The notes: generated by a model not told the origin, from the sequence alone. A stretch of 64,000 bases of DNA from Brienomyrus brachyistius (GCF_023856365.1 NC_064533.1:33342118-33406117), one strand, 5' to 3'. Shown: positions 35,300 to 47,255, counted from the stretch's first letter. Translations and numbers: made by a program.

Positions 35300-36130
35300 G
35301 CAAATTGAATGCAGAAGAAATGGACAGGTTTAAAGATCTGAATGACTTTGGCAAGAGCTAAATCATTATGGTCAATTGACTGGCTCAGAGCATCTCCAAA
35401 GCGACAAGGCTCATGGTCAGCCATGGTGAGAACCTGCTGAGAATGGTCTGGGGAGGGAACAACCATGAAACAGCGACAGGGTGCTGGGTAGCCAGGACTC
35501 ATCAATAAGAGATGTGAACGAAGGCTGTTCCCCCAACGGAAGGGCTACTGTGGCACAACTGGGAGGTAGTTTTGAAGATAATCATGGTAGTCATATGTCA
35601 CAACACAGAGTGCATGGAGCCCAGACTGTCAGCTCAGTGAAACGACCTGTGGTACGGGGGGGCGTCTGTCCTAGACCTGCCATGGCATCTTTAGAAACAT
35701 TACAGTTAAGTGGCGGCATGTTATGCTTCAAGTTCCCCCATGTATTTCAAGAAAACTGTTAAAATCTATATAGTACTCAGACTTAATAAAGAAGTAATTC
35801 CTAATTTCAGTCAGATGCTCCAGTCAAAGAGATTATTCCGGTTTGAGTTTGAGGGGGTTTCCCTCCTTAAAAAATATATACTAGCATTTATCATAAGTAC
35901 TCTTTATGGCACCATTTTGTGGAAGTGAATCACTTCCTGATCATAAGAGATTTCACAGAAGTCACAAAGAGCTGTTGATGCTGGTCAGGCTGGAACAGGC
36001 TCGGAAATCCATCTCTAAAGACTTTGGCAATCGGGACTCGCTCGCTCTAGCAGACTTCGTGCAAACAGCCAAAAATCAACGCCATTATTACTCTTCCTCA
36101 GACATTAAATGAAAGTCACCCCAAATGCAG
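35300..36130 (+). mobile_element. Tc1/mariner-type transposase remnants
   Basis: 35320-35660 matches, with stops and shifts, the N-terminal helix-turn-helix part of a Tc1 transposase (L-A-Q-S-I-S-K-A-T-R, then N-H-E-T-A-T-G-C-W and R-A-T-V-A-Q-L). 35940-36080 is a second related piece (ARKSISKDFG near 35997). No inverted repeats found with confidence. Inactive. Confidence 0.65.
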
Positions 36131-36881
36131 GCACCCAATACAGCAGGGTTCTGTGGTATTGATTAAGGCAGTTCTGTAAATGAGAATGGGCTGAAGGATC
36201 TGTAAACTGAAGCATGGGATTGATCTGTGGGCATAGGAAATGTTTCACTGAAGTCATTACTGATGAGGGGGGCTGTAACTTTGGGTGCTTTATTCAGTCA
36301 GTGATGGACCACTGTTGTTGTCACTGCCACTGAAAACACACACATCCGGTTTGAGTGAAATGCTAGAATTTATGTCTGCTGCTGTTTTATTGGTGTTTCT
36401 TTGGTTGTACATAGTACTTGTGTGATCGTGGATTAATAAATTGGATTAATTTCCACTTTGGAATTTTTGTCTCTATCTTGGACTATAACACCGGTCTGAC
36501 GTGAGCCTCTTGCCACGTCTCTATGCCACCCTGACTGCTCTCCATGTAAGTTTTCCACTTTCTTATTCCTCTGGTCATTTGATTAATGTGTTGTTGTTGA
36601 GTGAAGAAGTTTTTTGCTATTTTCTTTGCACACCACTAATTTCTGGGTGTGTTTGTCAGTCGGTTTCTAACATGGTTTGTCGACCTGCCTGAGTACAGTC
36701 TCTTTATGGGCATTAAAAAAGTGTAGTCTGCTTTGCAGTCTTTTGGATTTTTGTTTGTCTGCACTATTTACATTATAGTTCACAGAATAGACCGATTGTA
36801 GACTTGCTCATCGACAACTGCATTCCTGTAGCCTCAGTGTCCACTCGCTGTCTCTCTTGAAGATCATGCGACTGCATTGGT
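36131..36881. other. metap1d intron 1, no feature recognised
   Basis: No supported exon or repeat apart from possible further Tc1 relic sequence up to about 36350. Confidence 0.4.
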
Positions 36882-36889
36882 GGGGCAAC

Positions 36890-37188
36890 CAGGGACGAAT
36901 TACGGACTGGGCCAGCGGGGCCGCTGGCCAGGGGCCCTTGGGGTGCAGGGGGCCCGTGGGGCCCCTAGCCCAAAACAATGTGCAACGCTTATCAGCAATG
37001 TATTTTCGTTTGTCTATTTTAGAGGGCCTACATTCTTTGATCCTCTGCCTACAAGGGCCCCTGACCCTATAGGGAGGGCGTTTGGCTGCCAAGGGCCCTT
37101 GAATTGTGGTGGTGGTGGTGGTGGTGGTGGGGGGGGGCCCTTGCGAACGTTTTGCCCAGGGACCCACACAACCCATAATCCGTCCCTG
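36890..37188. mobile_element. hAT MITE, 299 bp
   Basis: The ends CAGGGACGAATTACGG and CATAATCCGTCCCTG are inverted repeats. The exact 8-base duplication GGGGCAAC lies at 36882-36889 and 37189-37196. The interior is full of GGGCCC-type motifs and a GGT trinucleotide run at about 37107-37130. Open frames on both strands here follow from the composition. Confidence 0.92.
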
Positions 37189-37489
37189 GGGGCAACCCAT
37201 AACCACCTTTATCCAACCTTTTTTGTATTTTCTTTGTCTTATCCGTGACTGTCTCAGTGGTATCACCCTGTTAACCTTAATTGGAGAAGGCTATTTAAAG
37301 CGGTGTTTCGTTTTTTGCGTAACGAGAGACAGGGTGGAAACAAACTATGCAGCTTGATGTGAGGTTGTGACTGCCAACTCTTCTGTGACTCCTTTTGGAC
37401 TTGGGACCTGTGTCCATTCATTCCACCACTGTATCAGTCAGGCAAGAGGTGTACCAAAGTGGTTCTTCACATAGACTAATCTAAAAACT

Positions 37490-38735
37490 TTCTTTTCTGT
37501 CAAAGATCTTGGAGAAAATTGTTTTCCTAGCTCTCCAGTTATCTTCAGCGTTATAGCATTATTGATAAATTTCAACCTGATTCCAGGTCATAGCACTGTA
37601 CCAAAACAGCTTTATTCAAGGTGACAAATGAGCTTGCTGCTGTCTGTTCTCAGTGGATCATCTACAGTTTTAATTCAACTTGAGCTGAGGGCAGCTTTCC
37701 ATTCTGTTGACCACAACATCCCTCTTGATATCTTCATATACACCACTTAGTTGTGTTGCAGATCTCCAGAGAACAGCGTTAAAATTGCTTAGCTCCTGAA
37801 AAGAAGGTATTACTGTCAGCCAGTATAGGTAAATACATTTCACTAGCAGCTCCTCTTGGGTATGGGGTACCACAAGGATCTGTTTTAGGCCCTCTCCTCT
37901 TCACTCTATGCTTTTGTGAATGTTACATGTACAATATCATCACTGTGCCACTGACACACGACTCTGTCTGCCTTTAAAACTTTGTGCTTGCTGCTCTCTG
38001 ATTGGCCCTTTCTGTCTTGACAATATTAAGAAGTGGATTACAATGAATTTTCTCCAGCTTAGTTTTGTTTTGGTCATTCAAGCTCTATTAACGATGTCAG
38101 GGAACAGTTAGGACTTCTTTCAGACAATTTCCAGTCACGTTGCTAAAATCTTGGTGTCATTTTTCATTCATTATTGAAGTTTGAGAAACAAATAAATACT
38201 GTTGTGTAGGGGAGCTTCTTTTGGTTAAAGTCAATAGCCAGGCTTAAACCATGCCATTCACCCAAAGACTTGGAGACAGTAACTTTTATCTCTTCCCAAA
38301 TAGATTATTGCAATTTTCTGTATCTATGCTTACCACAAACGTTTTTTATCCTGGCTGCAGCTTGTTCAATTTCCTTTATGCTGCATTACATTGACTGCCT
38401 GTTAAATTCAGAACGGAGTTTAAAGTTTTATTATTTGTTTTTAAGGCAAGTATATATTACAGTTACACTCTGGGTCTTAGGTCAGCCAGTAAGAAATTAC
38501 TGTTCATTCTTGAAGCACGTTTGAAATCTAACGGTGACCCTGCCTTTGCTCCTCCTAGGTTGTATGATGCCCTTTCATTGTATGTGAGATAGTCCCCAAC
38601 CATCCATAGTTTTAAACCGTGTTTAAAAGCCTACTTTTATTCCCTTTGTTTCGGTTTCATTTAAATTTTATCTTGGCACAACATTAGTTGCTTTTAACTG
38701 TGCTATATAAATATAAACTGTTGCATAATAAGGTG
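37490..38735 (+). mobile_element. L2/Rex-type LINE pseudogene
   Basis: Broken frames give an LSAAFDTVDHNIL-like block near 37680-37720 (here decayed), the VPQGSVLGPLLFTLC block at 37865-37917, and a 3' end with TGTGCTATATAAATATAAAC. Multiple stops and shifts. Last large repeat before metap1d exon 2. Confidence 0.75.
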
Positions 38736-39871
38736 TGGTTGTCTATCACTTATTTATCATTTCTTACTGGAACTTGGATGAAGCCTCAGGTTACGCTTTG
38801 AGTCAAACTGAAGCAGAAATGGACACCTCCAGCTTTCCCTCATTATTGTGAGTTGCATTCAATGTCTCCTTACAGGATTGACTGACTGAATGAAAGCACA
38901 GTCAGGTCAGAGACAGGTGCAGACTGTCCTGCAGAGAAAACATGGACCTAGCCCTGAATTATGTGTAAAATTTATCGTACTCCTCACACTCATGCTAGGT
39001 AGTTTTGGTTTCTCTCACTATGAGAGATGATGGTGGCTTCCTGTATGTTGCTTTCATTGATGGGGGTGTGCCATAACTTCCTCCTTCCGTCCACCTCACC
39101 TAACATGATAGAGCTCTGAGCGCCCCTGAATGCTGACATCTGGCAGCCGGCTGTGGGTGACCATGTGGCAGGGCTAGTGAAGACTTTATGTTTGCATTCC
39201 TCAAAATAGCTGATGCTCTCTAGCTCACGGTGTTTCTCACTAATATTCCGCCAGAATGATGAGGCAATGAAACGCAGATCCTGCAATGCGATTGGGCTGC
39301 TTTACCAAGAAGCTGGCGTTTGGGGGTGGGGGTGCGATAGAGTGGAAACCTGTGGTGAAAGAGTTAATTCACGGGGCCGGAAGGGGGGTCTGCACAGTGT
39401 CTGGATGTCCCTGCTCCATTTGGTCTCTAGGGGCCTTAGCTGCCCCTGTGAGATCACAGGTCCCCACCCCCAATCCCTGAGGTCACTCTCCCCATATCCC
39501 CACCGTTGATTACTCGCCCCCCCCTACACCCCACCCCAGCACCAGCAACCCGCAGCTGCACTTAATTTTAAACATGAGGGGAGATGGTCCCTCAGCAGGG
39601 AGAGCCCTGTTCTTACCTCACCTCCCTCTCCTGCTTGATATGGTGCCCCCAACTGATGTGGGCACCTTCTGTAAGGCAAGGCAGGAACGTTAGACCCACA
39701 AACATCTTGCAAACTAAGTGCTAACTTTTTTTTTTGTCTCATTCCTGTTGCCATTGCATTAAGTTATTATGCAGCAAGATAAAAATTCTGTGTAAGACTA
39801 AAGATATTAGCAGATGAGGCTTGTAAAATAAAAAATTAAATGGGTGTGTTTGCTCGCTCTTCCCATTCTAG
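38736..39871. other. metap1d intron 1, right end
   Basis: No second gene supported. G/C runs at 39318-39330 and 39519-39526. Ends in the exon 2 acceptor. Confidence 0.5.
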
Positions 39872-40053
39872 GATGTGTGGCACTGGCTCAGAGAAGTCCC
39901 TGGTCCAATGTGCGAGGTCAATGGCTTGCCCGTTGCCCCCCGTGTTGGGGGGTGCAGTACCAGTCGCGGCGCCCCTTCTTTTGGAGGAAGAAGCCGAGCT
40001 CCCACAGCGTGGTACAGTCAGCAGAGGTGAAACCCCCCTACGCTGTCCCCAAG
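39872..40053 (+). CDS. metap1d: metap1d coding exon 2
   Basis: Acceptor after a pyrimidine tract (CTCGCTCTTCCCATTCTAG), two bases completing Gly14, then 60 codons ending YAVPK and donor GTGAGG. Carries the rest of the presequence and the RRPFFWRKK stretch, which matches the RRNFFFRRQ-type segment of the orthologues. Confidence 0.9.
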
Positions 40054-40099
40054 GTGAGGACAAGCAGCACACTCTCACACTCCCTGCCTACTTTTTCAA

Positions 40100-40830
40100 A
40101 CTTTGCAGACGAATTTGCAGAGAGGGAAAATCACCCTAAAATTGAAGCAGCACTACATAGTGATAGTAAAAAAGGGCACTTTTGCCACTTGATCCTACTA
40201 GCATAACTCAAAAAGTATTTCAAGGATCTTTAAAATATTGTACATAACACTTGAACTTCTGAATGTGATAAGTCAAAAGTATTTGATGGATCTTATTGCT
40301 GTTTCACAGAAACATTATATATATATATCAAAGAGAAGGGCAGCGTCACACTTGATTTTGTTACCGCAGTAACTCAAAAAAGTAAACGTTTCTCAACTTT
40401 TGTATGCACATTGTATGGGACCGGACCTTTTCCCATTTTGAGATAAATCATATCAAAATTAAAGCAACACCGCTTAGTGGCAGTATAGGGAAGGAAGGGT
40501 GACCTCAGAAGTCATTTGACCGTGGAAACACAATAACTCAAAAAGTATTTTATGTTCATATTGTGAATTTGATCTTATTACCACTTCACAAAAAACACAT
40601 GTATGAACATTTAAACCTGATTTCATCTCTGAGACTAATCCCCCCCAAAATTGAGGCAGCAATGCTAGGTGACAGCAAAGGAAGGAAAGGGTGGCTGCAG
40701 AATACTCTTGATCTTGTGAACGTAGTACAAGTATTCCTTGGATCTTTTTCAGATGTCTTTGGAACATTGTACAGGTCAGTGTTTCTCAAACTGTGCAGTG
40801 CCAAATAATTGGGAGGCTTATCGCAGGATT
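40100..40830. repeat. Degenerate tandem repeat, unit about 200-320 bases
   Basis: Three or four diverged copies carry the same pair of landmarks: AAAATTGAAGCAGCACTACA (40136), AAAATTAAAGCAACACCGCT (40454) and AAAATTGAGGCAGCAATGC (40648), alternating with AACTCAAAAAGTATTT near 40206 and 40531 and relatives near 40370. Lies just inside intron 2. Confidence 0.65.
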
Positions 40831-43633
40831 ATTTGCCAAGTATCCTAAAAAAACAATTATATATTTTTTTCTATTGCAGTCAGTCAACATGTATCGGTAG
40901 CAGTATGTTATGCGGTGAAATTTATCACAGAGGAATTTAATAATATCACTTTTACACCTAGTAGCTCATTTAAGAACAGCCACAGCTGCAGATTTGGTGA
41001 ACCTGTCTACCTTGAGACAAATCACACAAAGTTGGGTTTTCAATAAAGATTTTTGGAAAGGTAGGGAGAATGTGTAGGGTAGGCTTGTGTGGTATTACAA
41101 TTTCTCCTGGCAAATTTTGTCGTTGGGGACCCCCTGTTTAATTTCAAAATATTGGAATAGAATTACTTTGAAAATATCATCAAAGGATAGTGTGGTGGGG
41201 GGTGGTGCCGGGATCATCTAGGGATACGTTGTTGAGGTTCCAGCAGCATCTAATTTATTTAGCAGATACTTTTGTCCAAATCAGCTTACCAGTGAGGCAG
41301 ACAGTACATCACAGCAAACAGGTGACAAGGATCCAACTTAAGTACAATTTCAGATACCAATGACCATAAATACATTCATGATAGTTCTCTATATATAGTG
41401 TTCTTATACAGACACCAATGTTACTTTTCTCAGAATTCTTACAAAACAGTATGACGCAAATTACAGTAGAGTTCATCCTTTTTTTAAGGATCAGATTTAC
41501 AAATGATGAAAAGACAGATTGAGGTGCCACTTTGTTTTTCATTGACTTGTCATTTCTGTGTTATGCTGTTTTTGTTGCACAAGTGCAACAAGAAAGCACA
41601 GGTGAAGTGTCATTGCATCACAGAGGAGTCAGAGTGTGGCGCTTTACCAAAGGGTTGTCGTTTGCTGCCAGGCCAGGCTCCAAGTCATACCCAGTGGGGC
41701 TAAGGACGCCGCAGCGAGTGGCGGCAACAGATCCCGAAATTGTCAAATTTGTCGATGCTCTGCCAGAAATCTCTGGAGTGGATCAGGCAGCTTTAAATCA
41801 TGTCCCCTATCTGGGAAGAAGAAACACCAATGATCGGGATGCCATGAAAAACAGGCTCTTTCCCACCACACAGCTTTTGCAGAAGATGATGCAAACCTGC
41901 TATTGCTCTTGCAAACATAACATATCAGCCGTCAGTTTTTTACGTCTCCCAAATTACAGTGGCAGCTCAGCTGTAGACAGTACCTTCTGCAAGTACCCAG
42001 AACCTTCTTATGATCTAACTTTTTTGAAGTTTGTAACAATTATAATTTAAAGTCCTGAAATGTGAATCACAGGAAATGGAAATTGTGAATGAGGAGTATA
42101 TGGAGAGGGGCGTTTATTGCATAAGTATCTTGACTTGTCAGCTCCTCTTTGATGTTCAGAGCACCTTTGGCATCGGTTGCAGAAGCAGGTCTCGGCTTGG
42201 TTCTTCTTTTGGCTGTTGCTCGTTGGAAATTTGCTTGGAACTTTTTCCCCCAATTTATTTATGGGCACCGATTCAAGTCTTGCTAAATAAGAATCAAGTT
42301 TGAATTTTGGATTTGGGTTTCAGGTTAGTTTTGACCTGAGGCCATCAAGGACAAACAGGTTTACATTCTTCAGGGTAACCATGGCGCCATGCTTTGGTCC
42401 AGATGAACGTTCAAAGCTCTGTATTAAGTCTGGTTTTTGGTTTTGCTTGTCCATGCTGAGGAGATGGTTTCCGGGATTTTCAAGGCTGTGCAGGAGTCTC
42501 ATTTCATTCTTTTTTGTAAAATCTAGAACTGGAATGCTGGATTATAGTTGTTTTATTATTCGCTTTTTTTACTTCGGAATTAAATAAAATGATTCCATAC
42601 GTCCATCTTCCATAACTCTTTATCCAGCACAGGCTTAGGGTGAGTCTGCAGCCTATCAATGGAAGCACTGGGTGCCCAGCAGGGGCCCCCTCTGTGAAAT
42701 GCTAGTACTAGAAGTATTATTTTAGCATTTTCTGCAAAATTTCTGTACTGTGTAATTATTCACATTCAAATACTTGTGCAGTTCCAGATTTAGTTCAACC
42801 CTGACCTATCAGGCAGGTTCTTCATCTTGTTGGGTCTAAACTCATCATAATGGGTGAAACTCTCTGCAAAGGTTCTGGATTAGACCTGTCTCACCTCAGC
42901 AGCTTAGGCCATTCTTCTGCAGGATCACTCCTTGTTGTGGACACCGTGAGGTATTTTGAGTAATAGCTTGTACCTTTGGTATATGCATGCATACTCCCAC
43001 CTCCCTAAGGAAACATAACCCATAGCTCTTTTCCTTCACATGTTGAACAGTTTCTTGGTTTGCAGGCATGTCATGATACCACCACCAGGGGAAAACACCC
43101 CACCCTTTTTTGCCTAATGGCATTAATGACTGAGTTTTTTGGATTTCATCCTGGTGACTTTGCTTCATTTAAAATTCACTCCCTGTCCAGGGACACTTAC
43201 ACTGGGCTGGGATTTATTCAAAGAAATAAGTATCTTGTCACAGTGTCACAAGTATAAGTGTCACAGTGGCAGAAATATATAATATATGCATTGTGGTGCA
43301 CATATTGACTGTGTTACATCTATTGTTTTGTATTTGCGTTAATATGTCATTATATTTGAAGAGTTTATGAGAAAAAGCAGTTTTTGTAGCCTGACATGGC
43401 AGTTTCCCATAGTGTTGGGGCTGGATGGCATTACAGCGGGGCGAATCTTCTCAGCATTACAGGCACTTGGTGGGGTGGAAGGGGTGTCTGAGGTAGACTC
43501 GAGTATGGCTCAGGGTCCGCTCTGACTCCCCCCTACCCCACAGGCCCTCACCTATACTGTAAATGTCCCCATTGTCAGGCCGGACGAGCCTTCCTGTTCA
43601 TGTACTCGCGTCCCCTTTCTCTCCCCCCACCAG
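40831..43633. other. metap1d intron 2
   Basis: A dispersed repeat at about 41245-41340 (TTTATTTAGCAGATACTTTT, CAGTGAGGCAGAC) and a SINE-tail fragment at about 42600-42690. The 172-codon frame at 41532-42050 has no recognised family and overlaps other frames. Nothing else supported. Confidence 0.45.
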
Positions 43634-43783
43634 CACATCGTGAGGCCAGACTACGTGACGACAGGCTCCGTACCAGACTGGGGAGACTACATTGAAATTA
43701 AAGATGATGATCAAATCGAGGGGCTGCGGAGGGCCTGTCAACTGGCACGACACGTCCTGCTGCTGGCTGGGGGCAGCTTACGG
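43634..43783 (+). CDS. metap1d: metap1d coding exon 3
   Basis: Fifty codons from HIVRPDYVTTG to LLLAGGSLR, phase 0 at both ends. Acceptor CTCCCCCCACCAG, donor GTGCGT. Start of the aminopeptidase domain (DDQIEGLRRACQLARHV helix). Confidence 0.95.
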
Positions 43784-43807
43784 GTGCGTGGCTGCCATCT
43801 CCAAGTG

Positions 43808-43833
43808 GGTGTGTGTGTGTGTGTGTGTGTGTG
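43808..43833. repeat. GT microsatellite
   Basis: About 13 GT units in metap1d intron 3, 24 bases after the exon 3 donor. Confidence 0.95.
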
Positions 43834-44291
43834 TTTGAGTACATGCTTGCCTGTGCATGCACTCACGTCCATGCTTGCAGCTTTTGTTATTGGTTGGGCT
43901 GCCTGCACATGTGTGCCTTCCTGCCTGGTATCAGTTAACCTGCCTACAGTTGCGGACTGGCGTCGTGTACGGGTCTGTCTGTCTGACGCTGAGGATAAAG
44001 TGGCCCATCGCAATGGGCGCGTGCTGTGCTGCACTGGCCCTCTGTGGCCTGCCGCCATACTTCACCGTGATTTATTGAGTACAGATTTAGTGAGTGCAGA
44101 GTGTGCGCAGAAAACACCAAAGTTGGCCCCGGATCCAGAGATTCCTGCCTGCCATAGGAGCAACAAAGTTATTTTCAGCATCAAATGCGTCATTGTGTGA
44201 GAGTTCACCTGAACAGACCATGCCACGGACCTGCCTATACTGTGCCAGGTCTGCCTGGGGCCCTTGGTGACATTATTCACCACATCTTAAT

Positions 44292-44293
<2 letters not shown>

Positions 44294-44338
<45 letters not shown>

Positions 44339-44350
44339 TTCTCTCTCTCT
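44294..44350. repeat. metap1d: CT microsatellite at a splice acceptor
   Basis: A near-pure CT tract of about 55 bases, broken only by TATTT at 44336-44340, ends five bases before exon 4 (TGCAG). It therefore is the polypyrimidine tract of that acceptor. Confidence 0.95.
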
Positions 44351-44355
44351 TGCAG

Positions 44356-44504
44356 GTCGGCATGACAACTGATGAAATTGACTTCATTGTTCATACAGAA
44401 GTGATCAGAAACAATGCCTATCCGTCTCCCTTGCATTATAGAGGATTTCCAAAATCAGTCTGCACCTCTGTGAACAATGTGGTATGTCACGGTATACCTG
44501 ACAG
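44356..44504 (+). CDS. metap1d: metap1d coding exon 4
   Basis: From [13 protein letters not shown] to the split Ser174 after CHGIPD. Contains [11 protein letters not shown] and the conserved His169. The acceptor follows a long CT microsatellite; the donor GTATTC is weak. Confidence 0.95.
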
Positions 44505-44513
44505 GTATTCATA

Positions 44514-44556
44514 ACGTTATTTATTTATTTATTCATTCATTCATTCATTCATTCAC
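44514..44556. repeat. ATTT/ATTC tetranucleotide microsatellite
   Basis: TTTA units shift to TTCA units directly after the exon 4 donor region in intron 4. Confidence 0.92.
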
Positions 44557-45326
44557 CCCCCTCCCCATTCTGCAACCTGGAACTCCCAGGCTGGGGGGTT
44601 TCCTTCTGCAAATACGATGGCACAGTTATGAGTGGAATATGTTTACTACGGTGTCTGGTGGTGAGATTGTGGGAGGAATGTTCCATTCAGACAGGGCAGA
44701 CCCGCAGTTAATTTAAAATTCTGCTGTTAACACACTTAGATGGGCACAGAAAGTTAGTGCCCCCGACCTCACTAGTGAGAAAAATGAATATCGCAGAGTA
44801 ATCAGCACAGTTTTGTGATGTGCCTTTGCATTCGACACAGATGTGTGGTTGTGTTCACATCATGCATGAACGTGGTTGAAGGAGAGTCTGCAAAGCTAGG
44901 CATCCCATGGAGTCTGCATGGTCAGAGTACGAGTTCAGTTTATCAGAAACTCTTGGGTATCTTGCTGCTGCTTAATGTTATTTTGATAAAAGGAATCTAA
45001 TCTGTTTGCATCTGAATTGTATGAAAGAGCTGCATTTATTATGAAGTGATTCAGGATTTTCTGTGTGATTAGAGAATCAGAAATACCTCTGTTTGTTTCC
45101 TGCTCTCAGAGCAGGCCACCATTTTGGCCGCCCTTTATATTTTATTTGATTTCAGTGAATATACAAATCTGACGATAATCTCCTCGGTCTCAGAGGATGG
45201 TTAAAAAGGAATTTGTTCAGATTGCTGCTAATTCGAAGCTGCCTGCTGCATTCTGTGTTTGTATTCCGCACGGCTTCTCACGAGAACCTCCCTCTTTCTG
45301 TGTTTTACATGACCCCGGCGTTTCAG
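44557..45326. other. metap1d intron 4
   Basis: No feature recognised beyond the splice sites. Confidence 0.5.
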
Positions 45327-45369
45327 CCGGCCCCTTCAAGATGGAGATATCATCAACATCGACGTTACA
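45327..45369 (+). CDS. metap1d: metap1d coding exon 5 (43 bases)
   Basis: A short exon encoding RPLQDGDIINIDVT, with metal ligand D186. Acceptor GGCGTTTCAG, donor GTGAGT. Too short to stand out as an open frame; found by protein continuity. Confidence 0.93.
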
Positions 45370-45629
45370 GTGAGTATTTTCTCGTTCAGCGCGCACACAA
45401 ACATACATGCACAGTTCATGTATTCCTGTCATTGTGGGGACTTTCCATTCATTTCTGTGGGCATAACCCACAGACTTTTGGCTATTTTTGTTTTGTTTTT
45501 TACAGTCACAATTTTTTAAGGAAATTGAGGTTTATATTGTGGGGACCTGAAAAAGTTCCCCATAATCTAAAAAGTAACAAGTTCTGCCATTTGGTCCCCA
45601 CAGTATGGTGAATACATGCATGCGCGCGC

Positions 45630-45630
45630 A

Positions 45631-45660
<30 letters not shown>
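45630..45660. repeat. CA microsatellite left of MITE
   Basis: CA tract with ACACATACAC start, directly before CTCTCGGGTATACC. Confidence 0.93.
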
Positions 45661-45661
<1 letters not shown>

Positions 45662-45666
45662 TCTCG

Positions 45667-45905
45667 GGTATACCTATCCTTATGGGGACCGCTCATTCAC
45701 TTCTATGGGAAAAATGCTAATGCTAACTATGACAACCTTAACCCCCACTCTGCCCTAACCATAACCATAAGTAACAAAGCAAAATACAAGAGCTTTTGCA
45801 TTTTTAGTTTTTTCATAGCAGTCACTGATTTTTAATACAGTTTTATAAAAATCGGATATTTATCACGTTATGGGGACATTGTGTCCCCATAAGGATAGGT
45901 ATACC
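45667..45905. mobile_element. MITE with GGTATACC ends inserted in a CA microsatellite, second copy
   Basis: Perfect inverted ends: GGTATACCTATCCTTATGGG on the left and CCCATAAGGATAGGTATACC on the right. CA tracts flank both sides (45630-45660 and 45917-45950). The interior matches the copy at 13155-13435 (AATGCTAATGCTAACTATGA). 239 bases, no coding capacity. Confidence 0.88.
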
Positions 45906-45916
45906 TGCTCGCGCAC

Positions 45917-45919
45917 ACA

Positions 45920-45950
<31 letters not shown>
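45917..45950. repeat. CA microsatellite right of MITE
   Basis: About 16 CA units after GCTCGCGCACACAG. Confidence 0.95.
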
Positions 45951-45953
<3 letters not shown>

Positions 45954-47255
45954 GGCCCGTGTGGTATACCTGCACTATTCACACACGTGTCCATTGTGGG
46001 GGGGTTAGCTACCCAACCCCCATTCCTCCTTCCTCACTCCTTCCAAATCTGCTGCCATTGTGGCTGGGAACCCCCCCCCTCCCCTCCTTGGTGGCGCTGT
46101 GTCGCGGCAAAGGCCCAGGTAATGGCCTTCGACCGGCCCCTCGTTCCCTCCTTCCTTCCCTCACTTCAGATTGATCTTCCTCCTCCTGCCCATTATCTCC
46201 CCCATTACGGCCTCAATTATGGCCGTCGCGATTCCACACCGCGCTTCTCGGGATCTTTAAAGTCCTTGATGGCCGTGGCCCCCCTCTACGCCCTTCGCGC
46301 GTGACTCCCTGTGTCTGTGAAACTCTGCGAGGTGCTTTGTTGGAGTAAGCGTCAGGTTGTATGCCACAGAGGGACACGATGGACAACCAGTCCCTTTGGG
46401 ACTCTCGCGTGGGCTGATTAATGCTAAATAAAGCACCCGTCCACGCAGCTCTCCCAGCGGGATGCTAATGTGCAGAGGGCACGTGCGGATCCTTACGTTC
46501 TTTTAGTCTTTGTAGTGCAGCACACCATCCTGAGTGCTCCGTTATCCTCCTTCACAGACAGAAGCTCACCCTGCAGGTTTGAGAATTTGCCGTGTATATA
46601 CTGTTATAGTCAAGATTCAGCTGCAGCAATTTAATCCTTTAACTGCTTCCTGTCCCTGACGTAGCCCGACTCATGCTCTTGCTTCCTAGGAGGGGCTCAT
46701 GATTCGCCGTGGATACGCTGTCATTGAAATGGTTTCCTTGGAGAAGGTTTCAGTATCCAACACTGTGCCCACGGTGCACGCAAGCTTTGACTTGCTATGT
46801 TCAGCTGAAAACAAGTTGCTTTGTTATAACATGTATGTAGTGCATGGATGTATCGCTCTATCATGCATTTTTCATTAATTCTGCTCATGATGTAAAACCC
46901 TTCAGTGCTGCTGTTTATGGAGAAGCTGTCATTGAACCCAGTCATTAATTTCATGTGTTTGGTTAAGATTGTCAGCCATTGTCTGTACTGCATTTAGAGC
47001 TGTATTAAAAGGTTTTTTATATCATTTTTTTTACTGATATTGCTTCCAGTGAATTGTTTTCTGGAGAAGCACCATGTCAGAAGTTTAGGAAAAAAAACTA
47101 TCAAGTCGAAAAACAAACATCTGTGTTACTTTATTGGAGTTTCCATTCAAATTGACGTAACATTTATTTTAGTCGTTACTATTTATCTGCTCAGGGTAGC
47201 CTCATTGTGGTGAGATCGCCTTAGTCTTTTTGCATGTTCCCACTGCCTTTGCTAG
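45951..47255. other. metap1d intron 5, right part
   Basis: 46380-46500 (GGGCTGATTAATGCTAAATA, GGATGCTAATGTGCAGAGGG) is unique and enhancer-like. Other frames are not supported. Confidence 0.35.

Noticed and set aside
39958..40053. Shorter metap1d exon 2 starting after GGTGCAG
   Set aside because: That acceptor gives phase 0, which does not fit exon 1 ending in phase 1; the pyrimidine-rich acceptor at 39870-39871 does.
41532..42050. 172-codon forward frame in metap1d intron 2
   Set aside because: No recognised domain; other frames across the same stretch are also open; no promoter or polyadenylation context.
43640..44200. 186-codon frame taken as a single exon
   Set aside because: Only 43640-43783 belongs to metap1d exon 3; the rest is intron containing a GT microsatellite.
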